Assembly: GCA_017510725.1 (NCBI GenBank)
Contig: JAFWMD010000027.1
Coordinates: 1-64,000 of the forward strand
Direction of reading: 5' to 3'
From: Mogibacterium sp.
GTDB lineage: Bacteria; Bacillota; Clostridia; Peptostreptococcales; Anaerovoracaceae
Length of the DNA stretch: 64,000 nt
In this document: piece after piece, positions 1 to 9,360 of the stretch
Layout: each line of letters begins with the position of its first letter
How positions within the stretch are numbered: the first letter of the stretch is position 1
The notes under the pieces: generated by a model
Database searches by the model: none
Seen by the model: the letters and a program-made list of their open reading frames with translations, nothing else
Told to the model about the DNA's origin: nothing
Made by a program: the position numbers and the translations under genes

Positions 1-93
1 ACGTCCGGCCCTTCGATCAACATCCTGATCAAGCTGGTATCAATGGTATCCATCGTATTTGCAGGCCTTATCGCTTCAGTAAGCCTTCTGTAA
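1..93 (+). CDS. hppA: Membrane-bound ion-translocating pyrophosphatase, C-terminal fragment
   Basis: Only the last 30 residues and the stop are present; the gene begins left of the window. The tail reads TSGPSINILIKL followed by a hydrophobic helix. I recognise this as the extreme C-terminus of membrane pyrophosphatases, where GPSxNILIKL is highly conserved before the last transmembrane helix. These proteins couple pyrophosphate hydrolysis to H+ or Na+ pumping across the cytoplasmic membrane. Ion and K+ dependence cannot be judged from this fragment. A strong terminator follows 20 bases after the stop, so this is the end of its unit. Confidence 0.85.
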   Translation, partial: TSGPSINILIKLVSMVSIVFAGLIASVSLL

Positions 94-112
94 GCTGATA
101 CATGTATTGATT

Positions 113-145
113 AAAAAGCACCCACACGTAAGTGTGGGTGCTTTC
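113..145 (+). terminator. Rho-independent terminator after hppA
   Basis: Hairpin with arms 115-127 and 132-144 (core AGCACCCACAC / GTGTGGGTGCT), a 4-base GTAA loop, A-rich 5' side and T's in the 3' arm. It closes the pyrophosphatase unit. Confidence 0.85.
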
Positions 146-171
146 GATTGAAGGTAGAATACAGATGTGTG

Positions 172-180
172 TGGTATAAT
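172..180 (+). promoter_or_regulatory. Extended -10 promoter for the epimerase gene
   Basis: TGG directly before a perfect TATAAT (175-180), i.e. an extended -10 (TGnTATAAT). No good -35 is seen at 17 bp. The likely start site is near 187, giving a leader of about 45 bases before the ATG at 232. Confidence 0.55.
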
Positions 181-231
181 AGCTACATATGTATAACAGA
201 AATCATACAGAAATGTCTGATAAAGGATGAT

Positions 232-1227
232 ATGAAAGAAAAAGTACTGGTAACAGGAGCTTACGGCCTTCTGGGCAGCCACACTGTCAGGGAACTGATC
301 AAAAATGGGTATTATGTAAGAGCTTTCGGCCGTGATGCCGGAAAGCTCTTGCTGCTTGCTGCAGAGTATGACGGCAATGATATAGAAACCTTTACAGGGG
401 ATTTCTGTAAGCCTGAAGATATAGAAAGGGCTTGCGAGGGCATGGACTATGTCATTCACTGCGGCGCACTCCTGAAGGGATGGGGCAGACGGAGTGAATA
501 CATTAAAACAAATGTTGAAGGAACCAGGAACGTGCTGGATGCATGTGCAAAAAATAATATAAAACGTCTGGTTCACACATCTTCGCCGAGTGCTCATGCC
601 ATGCGTAACAATCTCAGCATAAAGGAAGAAGACCAGAACTGGAACAACAGGCTCAACTACTATATTGAAAGCAAGCTGATGGCAGAAAAGCTTGTGAGAA
701 GTCAGGATAAAGTTCCTTACTCAATTATAAGACCCAGAGGAATTACAGGCATGGGAGATAAAAACATGCTGCCTGTTCTCATCAATGTAAACAGACAGAT
801 AGGCATTCCGCTTTTCCAGAAAGGAAAGGTGCTGGTCGATCTGGTCTGTGCAGAAAATGCTGCACTTGCGCTGAGACTCTGCATGGAAAAGGAAGAGGCT
901 CTCGGACAGGCATATAATATAACGAACGGAGAACCGAAGCTCGTAACTGAACTTGCAGAAGAAATGTTTACAGCTCTGGGTACAAAAGCAAGATACATAA
1001 GAATGCCGTTTATTCCTGTTTATGCTATAGCAGGAGTGCTGGAGGCAGTCTGGAAGCTTTTCCGCATTTATGATAAAGCACCTCCGCTGACACGCATGAA
1101 TGTCTGCACGCTTGGGAGAAGCCAGATATTCAGCATTGATAAAGCAAAAAGAGAACTGGGATATGAGCCTGAGGTGAGCCTCAGCGAGATGATAAAGAAG
1201 TATGCGGAGGGCTATGGCCGTGGATAA
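232..1227 (+). CDS. NAD(P)-dependent epimerase/dehydratase (extended SDR family)
   Basis: A 331-residue sugar-epimerase or 3-beta-hydroxysteroid-dehydrogenase-like oxidoreductase. The N-terminus carries the Rossmann dinucleotide motif GAYGLLG (about residues 9-15), and YIESK (YxxxK) supplies the catalytic Tyr and Lys. The reading frame is open upstream to 148, but I choose ATG 232: AAAGGA lies 4-5 bases before it and the Rossmann fold starts at once. The 3' end overlaps the start of the acyltransferase gene, so the two are co-translated. That pairing suggests a lipid or polyprenyl-linked substrate, but this is inference and the exact substrate is unknown. Confidence 0.85.
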   Translation: MKEKVLVTGAYGLLGSHTVRELIKNGYYVRAFGRDAGKLLLLAAEYDGNDIETFTGDFCKPEDIERACEGMDYVIHCGALLKGWGRRSEYIKTNVEGTRNVLDACAKNNIKRLVHTSSPSAHAMRNNLSIKEEDQNWNNRLNYYIESKLMAEKLVRSQDKVPYSIIRPRGITGMGDKNMLPVLINVNRQIGIPLFQKGKVLVDLVCAENAALALRLCMEKEEALGQAYNITNGEPKLVTELAEEMFTALGTKARYIRMPFIPVYAIAGVLEAVWKLFRIYDKAPPLTRMNVCTLGRSQIFSIDKAKRELGYEPEVSLSEMIKKYAEGYGRG

Positions 1228-2377
1228 AGGCCGGTTTAAATTAAGATACAAATTAATATATAAGACGGTGCGAAGCCTTGTTCCGCTCATTCTGCATAAG
1301 TATGGTTTCAGGACAGACAGAATAAGCAAAAGGGACGAGCCGTATATTGTTGTAGCCAACCATCTGACTGAAGTAGATATGCTTATGCTCGCAGGAGCCT
1401 TTTCCGAGCACATGTATTTTGTTGCCGGTGAGCACCTGCTCAGGACCAAGGCAGGCCCTAAGATGAAATGGGCACAGGACCCTGTTTTCACATTCAAGGG
1501 AGCTCCTTCCATTGATACCATGAGGGAAGTCATCAGAAAGATCAAGGCAGGCCACAATGTAATGATCTTTCCTGAAGGGAGCAGGTCATTCAACGGTGAG
1601 ACAATAAAGCTCGGCAACGGCATTGCTAAACTCGTTAAGATGGCCGGCTGTGCGCTCGTGACTTACCACATAGAAGGAGGATACTTTGTGGCGCCAAGAT
1701 GGGCTTACACTACCAGGACCGGACCGATGAAAGGGAATATAGTCAATGTTTATTCGTCGGAAGATGTCAGAAACCTGAGCAGGGAAGAGCTCACTGACTG
1801 CATCAACAGAGACATCTACGAGAATGCATACGTGACGCAACGCCGCAATATGTATACATATAAAGGGAAAAGGCTGGCTGAAGGTCTTGAGAATTATCTC
1901 GTAAAATGTTCCCGCTGCGGAGCCTTCGATTCCATGGTTACGGAAGATGACAGATTCCGCTGTACAAAGTGCGGGCAGTCTGGCAGGTATACGCCGGAGG
2001 GATTCCTTGAAGGTGACGGTCTCAGATTTGACAGTGTATACGACTGGGGAATCTGGTCAGAAGAAGAAACCTGTAAATATATAAGGGAATTTGAAGGAGA
2101 AGGGCCGGTTTTTTCAGATGAAGATGTGGTCCTGTACGAGGTGCTTCCTGATCATAGCCGTATTGATTTGATCTCAGGTGAGGTAAAAGGATACAGGGAC
2201 AGGTTTGAAGCAGGGGCAGAAGTATTTGCCTTTGAAGACATAAGCGGAATGGACATGCTCTATTTCGGAAAGACACTCGTATTCACCTATAAAAAAAGAC
2301 ATCTTGCCATAACCGGCGAACACTACCATGCTATCAAATATCAGAAATTGTTTGATACATATCTGTCAATAAAATAG
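1202..2377 (+). CDS. PlsC-type acyltransferase with C-terminal zinc ribbon and extra domain
   Basis: The N-terminal half is a 1-acyl-glycerol-3-phosphate-type acyltransferase: NHLTEVD supplies the HX4D catalytic motif and FPEGSRS the substrate-binding motif. Around residues 235-265 two CxxC pairs (CSRC, CTKC) form a zinc ribbon, followed by a roughly 110-residue C-terminal region that looks like a compact beta-rich domain. Standalone PlsC proteins are about 200-250 residues, so this 391-residue layout is unusual. The start is uncertain: ATG 1202, ATG 1214 or GTG 1220. GGAGGG at 1206-1211 best suits GTG 1220. It overlaps the epimerase gene. Probable role: membrane lipid acyl transfer, actual acceptor unknown. 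Confidence 0.82.
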   Translation: MRRAMAVDKGRFKLRYKLIYKTVRSLVPLILHKYGFRTDRISKRDEPYIVVANHLTEVDMLMLAGAFSEHMYFVAGEHLLRTKAGPKMKWAQDPVFTFKGAPSIDTMREVIRKIKAGHNVMIFPEGSRSFNGETIKLGNGIAKLVKMAGCALVTYHIEGGYFVAPRWAYTTRTGPMKGNIVNVYSSEDVRNLSREELTDCINRDIYENAYVTQRRNMYTYKGKRLAEGLENYLVKCSRCGAFDSMVTEDDRFRCTKCGQSGRYTPEGFLEGDGLRFDSVYDWGIWSEEETCKYIREFEGEGPVFSDEDVVLYEVLPDHSRIDLISGEVKGYRDRFEAGAEVFAFEDISGMDMLYFGKTLVFTYKKRHLAITGEHYHAIKYQKLFDTYLSIK

Positions 2378-2399
2378 ACCAACCTATACATATGTGTTG

Positions 2400-2408
2400 T
2401 GTTATAAT
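2400..2408 (+). promoter_or_regulatory. Extended -10 promoter for kup
   Basis: TGTTATAAT gives a TGn-extended perfect TATAAT (2403-2408). The leader to the kup start is only about 50 bases, too short to hold a c-di-AMP riboswitch. Confidence 0.55.
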
Positions 2409-2464
2409 CAATTCGTTTCAATAGTTTTATATGTTAACTTCGTTTTGAATAGAAGGCGTGAAAA

Positions 2465-4492
2465 ATGGGAAGACCGTTAAACAGCAAAGCAGAAATTCAA
2501 ACTGAAAACAAAAAAAGCAAATTCAGCATGGGGATGATCCTTGTAGCGATAGGCATCGTATACGGCGATATCGGTACATCACCGATGTACGTAATGAAGT
2601 CAATCGTAGAGGGAAACGGAGGCATACAGTATGTCGATCCGGATTTCATTGTCGGATCCCTGTCCCTCGTCATATGGACCATTACACTTCTGACAACAGT
2701 CAAACATGTACTCATCGCCCTTAAAGCTGACAACCACGGTGAAGGCGGCATTTTCGCCCTGTACACACTGGTAAGGGACTATGGCAAATGGCTTATAATC
2801 CCTACTATGATAGGAGGATGTACGATGCTGGCAGACGGAGTTCTTACTCCGGCTGTTACAGTTACGACAGCTGTTGAAGGTCTCCGAAGCATCCCTTTCA
2901 TGAACAGACTCCTCGGAGAAGGACAGTTCGTAGTGATCGTCATTACACTTACCATTGTCAGTGTTCTGTTTATGATCCAGCGAAGCGGAACGAGCTCAAT
3001 AGGAAAGATGTTCGGACCTGTTATGATGATATGGTTCCTCTACCTTGGAGCTACAGGCATATGGCTTTCACTGGGTGATCTTTCTATCATTAAAGCGCTC
3101 AATCCGATCTATGCTGTGAAGGTGCTTTTCAGCCCTGGCAATAAGGCCGGTCTCATGATACTGGGAAGCGTATTCCTCTGTACCACAGGAGCTGAAGCCC
3201 TCTATACAGACATGGGCCATGTAGGCAAAGAGAACATCATGCGCAGCTGGCCTTTCGTAAAGACCTGTCTGATACTGAACTACATGGGACAGTGCGTCTG
3301 GATACTGGCTAATCGCAATAACCCTGAAATGGCTGCTATACACGATCTTAATCCTTTCTACATGATGCTGCCTCAGGGTATGCGTCCTGTAGCAATTATA
3401 CTCAGCGCGATGGCAGCTATTATCGCCAGCCAGGCACTCATCAGCGGGAGCTATACTTTAGTGCACGAGGCAGCAGCTCTCGACCTTATGCCTCATCTGA
3501 ACGTAAGGTATCCGTCGGATACACATGGCCAGATATACATCCCTCTGGTAAACAATATTCTGTGGATACTCTGTGCAGCAGTTATCCTGTACTTCAGGAG
3601 CGGATCCCGCATGGAGAACGCATACGGCCTTGCGATCACGATAAGCATGCTCATGATGACTGTACTTTTTACGGTATACATCGGAGTGATGCACAGGCAC
3701 ATTGTAGGAGCGATACTGTTTGCGGTCACGTTCTTTGCACTTGAAGGAGTATTCTTCGTATCCAGCCTCGGAAAGTTCTCTATCGGTGGATATGTAGCTA
3801 TCATCATATCGCTCATTATTCTGCTCATAATGATCAGCTGGTACAGAGGAACGCAGATTGAACGCATGCAGAAGGTCAAACTCCCGATGCGCGACTATCT
3901 GAGCAACATCAAGGGCCTGCAGAACGATCCGGATATCCCGTATACAAGCAACAATCTTGTATACATAGCAAAAGGTGATAACTTTGAAGAGATAGACCGT
4001 GACATTCTTTATTCAATACTCGACAGGGATCCGAAGAAAGCTGATGCGTATTGGTTCATCAGTATTAATACAACCCATGAACCGTTCGACAGGGAATACG
4101 AAGTGGAAACGTTCGGAACAGATTATATTTTCCGAGTGAATCTCATACTTGGATTTAAAGTCAAGCAGAGTGTCAACGTCTATCTCAGACAGATAGTACA
4201 GGATCTTCTGAAAACAGGTGAATTGCCTAAGCAGATCCGTGAGCACTCGATATATGGACCGTCTGAAGTAGGATCATTCAAGTTCTGCATGATCCGGAAG
4301 ATGATGCCGGGTGAGGGGGATCTTTCTCCAATTGATAACTTCCTAATACACAATAAATATTTGATCAGGAGAATTGCCGGCAGTCCGGTCAGATGGTTCG
4401 GACTGCAGACTTCACGGGTGCTGATCGAATATGTACCGCTCTTCCTTCCAAAAAAACAGCAGGAAGAAGAAAGACTTGAAAGGATCAAATAA
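2465..4492 (+). CDS. kup: KUP/HAK/KT-family potassium uptake protein
   Basis: A 675-residue polytopic membrane protein, close to the 620-670 typical of Kup. The N-terminus has the family signature GDIGTSPMY in the first transmembrane helix. About 12 hydrophobic helices fill residues 20-460, and a soluble C-terminal domain of about 200 residues follows, as usual. It takes up K+ with protons. AGAAGG at 2451-2456 is the ribosome-binding site. It shares an operon with galM: the galM ATG begins at the base after the kup stop, a pairing with no obvious functional reason. Confidence 0.93.
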   Translation: MGRPLNSKAEIQTENKKSKFSMGMILVAIGIVYGDIGTSPMYVMKSIVEGNGGIQYVDPDFIVGSLSLVIWTITLLTTVKHVLIALKADNHGEGGIFALYTLVRDYGKWLIIPTMIGGCTMLADGVLTPAVTVTTAVEGLRSIPFMNRLLGEGQFVVIVITLTIVSVLFMIQRSGTSSIGKMFGPVMMIWFLYLGATGIWLSLGDLSIIKALNPIYAVKVLFSPGNKAGLMILGSVFLCTTGAEALYTDMGHVGKENIMRSWPFVKTCLILNYMGQCVWILANRNNPEMAAIHDLNPFYMMLPQGMRPVAIILSAMAAIIASQALISGSYTLVHEAAALDLMPHLNVRYPSDTHGQIYIPLVNNILWILCAAVILYFRSGSRMENAYGLAITISMLMMTVLFTVYIGVMHRHIVGAILFAVTFFALEGVFFVSSLGKFSIGGYVAIIISLIILLIMISWYRGTQIERMQKVKLPMRDYLSNIKGLQNDPDIPYTSNNLVYIAKGDNFEEIDRDILYSILDRDPKKADAYWFISINTTHEPFDREYEVETFGTDYIFRVNLILGFKVKQSVNVYLRQIVQDLLKTGELPKQIREHSIYGPSEVGSFKFCMIRKMMPGEGDLSPIDNFLIHNKYLIRRIAGSPVRWFGLQTSRVLIEYVPLFLPKKQQEEERLERIK

Positions 4493-5647
4493 ATGAAATC
4501 CATAAAATTCGGAAAACTGAAAGACGGAAGATCGGCAGGCCTCTATATTCTTGAGTCACCTGATGGCATGAGAGCAGCAGTCACGGATTACGGAGCGGCT
4601 CTTGTAAGTCTTGCCGTGCCTGACAGAAAGGGTGTACTGCGTGATGTAGTTCTCGGCCACGATGACGCCGCCGGGTATGAAAAAGGAAGCGGTCATATAG
4701 GAGCTTCCGTAGGACGTTTCGCAAACCGCATAGCAGGTGCCGGCTTTGAGCTGAACGGCCGTACTTATGAGCTGACTGCAAATAACGGAACTAACTGTCT
4801 TCACGGAGGAAGAGATTTCTTCAAAAACAGGCTGTGGGGTGTCAAAATTGATTTCACCAGCGTCAGGTCCGGAGACATAATGGCAGCATTTGCATCGGAG
4901 AGCATTGCTGATAAGGATCCATCCCGCGGTATGAGAGGAATGCATGACAACACGATCACTTTCTGCCTCGACAGTCCCGATGGCGATCAGGGGTTCCCGG
5001 GAAACATGCACATAGAAGTAACATATTCGCTTCCTGGAAACGGCAAGCTCAGAATTGACTATAGTGCTGTATCCGATGAGGACACTCCTGTGAGCTTCAC
5101 TAATCACAGCTATTTCAATCTCAACGGACACGACAGCGGAAGCGTACTTGGCCATATGGCCAGGATAAATGCCGAATACTATACTCCGGTAAATGCAGGA
5201 CTTATTCCTCTGGCGGAGCCTGCGCCGGTAGGGGGCACGCCGTTCGATTTCCGGGAAGACAAGATGCTCGGAAAAGACATCAATGCGGATAATGAGCAGA
5301 TTGCATACGGAGGTGGATATGACCACAATTTCGTAATTGGGGACTCAGATATCGAGGACGGTGAAAGGCATATAAAAGAGGCTGGCGTACTCTATTCTGT
5401 TGACAGCGGTATCTGCATGACCGTGCTGACAGACATGCCGGATATGCAGGTATATACAGCAAATGGCCTTAAAGAAGAACCGGGCAAGGATGGTGCGGTA
5501 TACGGAAGACGAAGCGCTGTCTGTCTTGAGACGCAGTTCAGACCAAACGCCATAAACAGTGATGACCCCGGCATACGTGAGGCTTGTATCCTGAGGGCAG
5601 GAGAGGAGTTCACATCTTCCACAATATACAGATTCAGCAACATATAG
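4493..5647 (+). CDS. galM: Aldose 1-epimerase (galactose mutarotase)
   Basis: A 384-residue enzyme that interconverts alpha and beta anomers of galactose or glucose. Family residues are visible: LHGG after the N-terminal beta sandwich, NHSYFNLNG with the catalytic acid His, YDHNF, and ETQFRPNAIN with the catalytic base Glu near the C-terminus. Somewhat longer than the usual 340-350 residues. Its ATG directly follows the kup stop and the ribosome-binding site (GAAAGGA) lies inside kup, so translation is probably coupled. No other Leloir-pathway gene is nearby. Confidence 0.9.
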   Translation: MKSIKFGKLKDGRSAGLYILESPDGMRAAVTDYGAALVSLAVPDRKGVLRDVVLGHDDAAGYEKGSGHIGASVGRFANRIAGAGFELNGRTYELTANNGTNCLHGGRDFFKNRLWGVKIDFTSVRSGDIMAAFASESIADKDPSRGMRGMHDNTITFCLDSPDGDQGFPGNMHIEVTYSLPGNGKLRIDYSAVSDEDTPVSFTNHSYFNLNGHDSGSVLGHMARINAEYYTPVNAGLIPLAEPAPVGGTPFDFREDKMLGKDINADNEQIAYGGGYDHNFVIGDSDIEDGERHIKEAGVLYSVDSGICMTVLTDMPDMQVYTANGLKEEPGKDGAVYGRRSAVCLETQFRPNAINSDDPGIREACILRAGEEFTSSTIYRFSNI

Positions 5648-5661
5648 GTTACTGGCACAGA

Positions 5662-5687
5662 AAAAGCTCCGGACTTCCGGAGCTTTT
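5662..5687. terminator. Bidirectional terminator between galM and pgi
   Basis: Perfect 11-bp stem AAAAGCTCCGG / CCGGAGCTTTT with loop ACTT. A's on the left and T's on the right let it serve both convergent genes. Confidence 0.88.
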
Positions 5688-5725
5688 GATTTGATGTTTT
5701 ATAGATCTATCCTGCATTTACTGAA

Positions 5726-7309
5726 TCAGATGTCAAGAAGCTTTGAATACTCAGCCAGAGCACCGTCGGTTTCGTGAGCAAGCACTTTCTTTGCAAGCAC
5801 CTTACCAAGCTGTACGCCTTCCTGGTCGAAGCTGTTAAGATTCCACAGGAAGCCCTGGAACATGATCTTGTTCTCGAAGTGGGCGAGAAGAGCTCCCAGA
5901 GTTTCAGGTGTAAGCTTATCACCGACGATTATGCTTGAAGGTCTTCCACCATCGAAGTTCTTGTTGAGATTTTCATCTTCCTTGCCGCAGGCGAATGCAA
6001 CGATCTGAGCTGCAACGTTTGCCTCGAGCTTCTTCTGGCTCGTGCTGCCCTGAATATCTACGTCTGTTCCCGTCTGGTTTTCTCTGAAGGCAATGAACTG
6101 CAGTGGAACTATTGTTTTACCCTGATGCAGCAGCTGATAGAATGAGTGCTGGCCGTTTGTGCCAGGCTCTCCGAAGATTACCGGACCGGTTACATAATTC
6201 ACTGGTTCTCCGAAGCGGTTTACGGACTTTCCGTTGGATTCCATGTCAGCCTGCTGTAGGTGTGCAGGGAATCTGGCAAGTGCCTGCGCGTAAGGAAGGA
6301 CAGCTGTGCTTTCATATCCAAGTACGTTTCTTTCGTATACGCCAATCAGCGCATCAAGCATTGCTGCATTTGACATAGGATCAGCCTGAGCTGCAAGTTT
6401 GTCAGCTTCTGCCGCTCCATTAAGGATAGCATCGAATACATCAGAACCAAGGGCGAGAGACAGAACGACTCCTCCTACAGCGGATGTTGACGAATATCTT
6501 CCGCCAATGTAATCATCCATGAAGAATGCGGCAAGATAGTCACTGCTCTTTGCAAGCGGTGATGTTTCGCTGGTTACGGCAACCATGTGCTTTGAAACAT
6601 CAAGACCTGAAGCAGCAAGTGCATTCTTTACGAATGCCTCATTTGTAAGAGTCTCAAGAGTAGTTCCTGACTTGGATACCAGAATGAACAGCGAGTGTGC
6701 AACATCGATCGTATTGAGAACACTTACCGCATCGTCCGGATCGACATTGCTTATGAATTTTGCATCCATCAGAAGTTTGCCGTTGGCGCGTGCCCAGTTT
6801 TCAAGTGCAATATATAGTGCGCGAGGGCCCAGATCGCTTCCGCCTATTCCTATCTGAACAACAGTCGTGAATTTTTCGCCGTCAGCATTGCATATCTCAC
6901 CGGCATGTACCTTTGCGGCAAAATCAGCTATCTTTGCCTGTACGCCTGTGTAGAATTCTCTCTTGTCTGTTCCGTCTGCAATAACCGCATCACCCAGCTG
7001 GCCGCGGGTCAGGTGATGGAGTACAAGTCTCTTTTCACCTGTGTTGATCATTGCTCCGTTATACAGTTCTCTGAACTTGCCTTCAAGATCTGATTCTTTG
7101 GCAAGTGCAGCAAGCATGCCGAGAACTTCTTCATCTACCTGTTTTGCCGCGTAGTTGTACGTAAGTCCGCATGCCATTGGTACTGCATAGTTCTTTACAC
7201 GTTCTGCACCTGCATCACCTGAGAGTACGTCTTTCAGATCCACCCTGTGGGAAGATCCCATAAGAGTTTTATATGTTTCCAGGGTATCAAGATTTTTCCA
7301 TTCAGCCAT
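5726..7309 (-). CDS. pgi: Glucose-6-phosphate isomerase
   Basis: A 527-residue glycolytic enzyme converting glucose-6-phosphate to fructose-6-phosphate in the cytoplasm. Conserved blocks are GIGGSDLGPRALY, SKSGTTLET (phosphate binding), GGRYSSTSAVGG and the active-site ESNGK. It belongs to the longer PGI type (about 520-550 residues), not the 450-residue Bacillus type. ATG at 7309 is preceded on the minus strand by GAGGAGGAATT, a strong ribosome-binding site. It is a monocistronic unit, divergent from the aminopeptidase gene and convergent with galM. Confidence 0.96.
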   Translation of the reverse strand: MAEWKNLDTLETYKTLMGSSHRVDLKDVLSGDAGAERVKNYAVPMACGLTYNYAAKQVDEEVLGMLAALAKESDLEGKFRELYNGAMINTGEKRLVLHHLTRGQLGDAVIADGTDKREFYTGVQAKIADFAAKVHAGEICNADGEKFTTVVQIGIGGSDLGPRALYIALENWARANGKLLMDAKFISNVDPDDAVSVLNTIDVAHSLFILVSKSGTTLETLTNEAFVKNALAASGLDVSKHMVAVTSETSPLAKSSDYLAAFFMDDYIGGRYSSTSAVGGVVLSLALGSDVFDAILNGAAEADKLAAQADPMSNAAMLDALIGVYERNVLGYESTAVLPYAQALARFPAHLQQADMESNGKSVNRFGEPVNYVTGPVIFGEPGTNGQHSFYQLLHQGKTIVPLQFIAFRENQTGTDVDIQGSTSQKKLEANVAAQIVAFACGKEDENLNKNFDGGRPSSIIVGDKLTPETLGALLAHFENKIMFQGFLWNLNSFDQEGVQLGKVLAKKVLAHETDGALAEYSKLLDI

Positions 7310-7540
7310 AATTAATTCCTCCTCTGAAGAGCTCTGTCACTAAGTATGAAATGCTTTTACTGTTAATTCTTATCATTATAAGTGTACAATAAAAAACTCC
7401 TCATGTAACGCAAAAAGTTGGCTAACGACTTTTAAAATCGAAGTGGAAGTTGAGATACGGGAGGAACAGTTGTAGAATACTTTACTGTGGCATATCTGAT
7501 CATGCACATACAAAGAGAAAATTTTAAAGGAAGACAGAAC

Positions 7541-9310
7541 ATGAAAAAAGAAATCATCGAGTTAAGAAAGCTAATGGCAGAAGAAGGGATAGATGCATAT
7601 TTTGTTCCATCTGGCGATTTCCACGGTTCAGAATACGTGAATGCATTCTTCAGGACACGTGCGTTCCTCAGCGGATTTACGGGATCTGCAGGAGAACTGC
7701 TGGTCACCGCAGACGGAGCGTGGCTGTGGACGGACGGAAGATACTTCCTGCAGGCTGCCAGACAGCTCGAAGGAAGCGGCATCGAGCTCATGAAAATGGG
7801 AGAGGAAGGTGTTCCTGCTGTCAGTGATTTCATCCTGGATCTCGTTGGTTCATCAGATAAGGAGTATGTTATAGGCTTTGACGGAAGGGTAGTTTCCTCA
7901 AAATTCGGCAAGGCTTTAAAAGAAAAACTCAGCGGATCCGGCAAAATGGTAAGCTTCAGCATCGAAATGGACCTCGGCGGAAAGGTCTGGAAGGACAGAC
8001 CTGAGATCAGACCAAGCAGGGTGTGGGAGCTTCCTGTCAGTTCAGCCGGCATGGACTCTGCAGATAAGATCGAAGCGGTCAGGAACGAAATGAAGAAAGA
8101 AGACTCAGATTATCTGCTCATTACGGACCTCATGGAATCCGCCTGGCTCCTTAATCTGCGCGCTGACGATGTTCTCTATACACCGGTATTCTTTTCGTTC
8201 ATTCTCCTGACCCAGGAAAAGGCATGTCTCTATGTAATGGACGGGACTCTGACTGATGGCCTGCCTGACAGATTATCATTTGTTGAAGTCAAAGCGTATG
8301 GAGATATATATAAGGATATCGCTGGGATCCCTGAGGGCAGCACCTTGTGGCTTGATCCTGCTACATGTAACTGCGCACTGTATGGCGCCGTGCCGGATGG
8401 AGTCAGCACCCTCGAGGCTTTAACACCTGCAGCACTCATGAAGATGATCAAAAATGAGGCCGAAATCGAAGGTATGCGACGGGCTCATGTACTCGACGGA
8501 GTTGCAGTCACCAGGCTCATCAAATGGCTGAAAGATACTGCTCTTACCGTGCCAAAGACAGAACTCAGTGTCTCTGAAAAGCTGAAAGAACTGAGATTCA
8601 GCAATGAAGAATGCTTTGATCTTTCGTTCGAGACGATAGCCGGATATGGCCCAAACGGAGCAATTATCCATTATTCTCCTACGCCTGAATCTGATGCGGA
8701 AGTAAAGCCTGAAGGTTTTCTGCTGGTAGACTCCGGCGGACAGTATAGGGGCGGAACAACGGATATAACAAGGACCATAGCAGTCGGCCCTCTGACAGAG
8801 GAGATGATAGAAGATTACACCTACGTGCTCAAGGCACATCTTGTGATGAGCATGTTCAGACTGGCTCCTGAAATGGAAAGCGCTGAGATCGACAGGGCCG
8901 CCAGAGCAGAGATGGCTCCTGCAGGACTTGACTTCAACCACGGCATCTCACACGGTGTTGGTCATGTGCTCAGTGTACACGAGGGTCCTAACGGCATAAG
9001 AAAGGGCGTTCCATCCTATCCGATAAAGGCTGGCATGATAATGTCCAACGAACCGGGTGTTTACATCGAAGGTAGTTTTGGCGTAAGGATCGAAAACCTT
9101 GTTGTCTTCAGGGACGACGAAGCAGGATATATCGTTAATGAGCCGCTGACATGCGTCCCGTACGAGAGAAAGGCAATAAAAAAGGAGCTTCTCACTGATG
9201 AACAGCTCAGGTATGTCAATGACTATCATAAATGGGTGAGGGAAACACTCACACCTCTGCTTGATGAAGAGACAGCAAAGTGGCTGGCTGCCGAAACTGA
9301 AGAATTGTAA
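7541..9310 (+). CDS. pepP: Xaa-Pro aminopeptidase (M24 family, long form)
   Basis: A 589-residue dimetal aminopeptidase that removes an N-terminal residue before proline. It has the three-domain layout of the eukaryote-like long form: two creatinase N-like domains (residues about 1-300) and a C-terminal pita-bread domain. Metal ligands are visible as the two Asp in DSGGQYRGGTTDITRT, His in HGISHGVGH, Glu in NEPGVYIE and Glu in VRIENL. The frame is open to 7487, but ATG 7541 has AAAGGAAG seven bases upstream and starts the conserved domain. Stands alone between two terminators. Confidence 0.92.
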   Translation: MKKEIIELRKLMAEEGIDAYFVPSGDFHGSEYVNAFFRTRAFLSGFTGSAGELLVTADGAWLWTDGRYFLQAARQLEGSGIELMKMGEEGVPAVSDFILDLVGSSDKEYVIGFDGRVVSSKFGKALKEKLSGSGKMVSFSIEMDLGGKVWKDRPEIRPSRVWELPVSSAGMDSADKIEAVRNEMKKEDSDYLLITDLMESAWLLNLRADDVLYTPVFFSFILLTQEKACLYVMDGTLTDGLPDRLSFVEVKAYGDIYKDIAGIPEGSTLWLDPATCNCALYGAVPDGVSTLEALTPAALMKMIKNEAEIEGMRRAHVLDGVAVTRLIKWLKDTALTVPKTELSVSEKLKELRFSNEECFDLSFETIAGYGPNGAIIHYSPTPESDAEVKPEGFLLVDSGGQYRGGTTDITRTIAVGPLTEEMIEDYTYVLKAHLVMSMFRLAPEMESAEIDRAARAEMAPAGLDFNHGISHGVGHVLSVHEGPNGIRKGVPSYPIKAGMIMSNEPGVYIEGSFGVRIENLVVFRDDEAGYIVNEPLTCVPYERKAIKKELLTDEQLRYVNDYHKWVRETLTPLLDEETAKWLAAETEEL

Positions 9311-9324
9311 ACAAAGCAAAATAA

Positions 9325-9356
9325 AAACGCTTCCGTGCAGATTGCCGGAAGCGTTT
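9325..9356. terminator. Bidirectional terminator
   Basis: 11-bp perfect stem AAACGCTTCCG (9325-9335) / CGGAAGCGTTT (9346-9356) with a 10-base loop, between the convergent aminopeptidase and S66 peptidase genes. Confidence 0.85.
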
Positions 9357-9360
9357 AAAG

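Noticed and set aside
2409..2464. c-di-AMP riboswitch ahead of kup
   Set aside because: The leader is about 50 bases, far too short for that fold.
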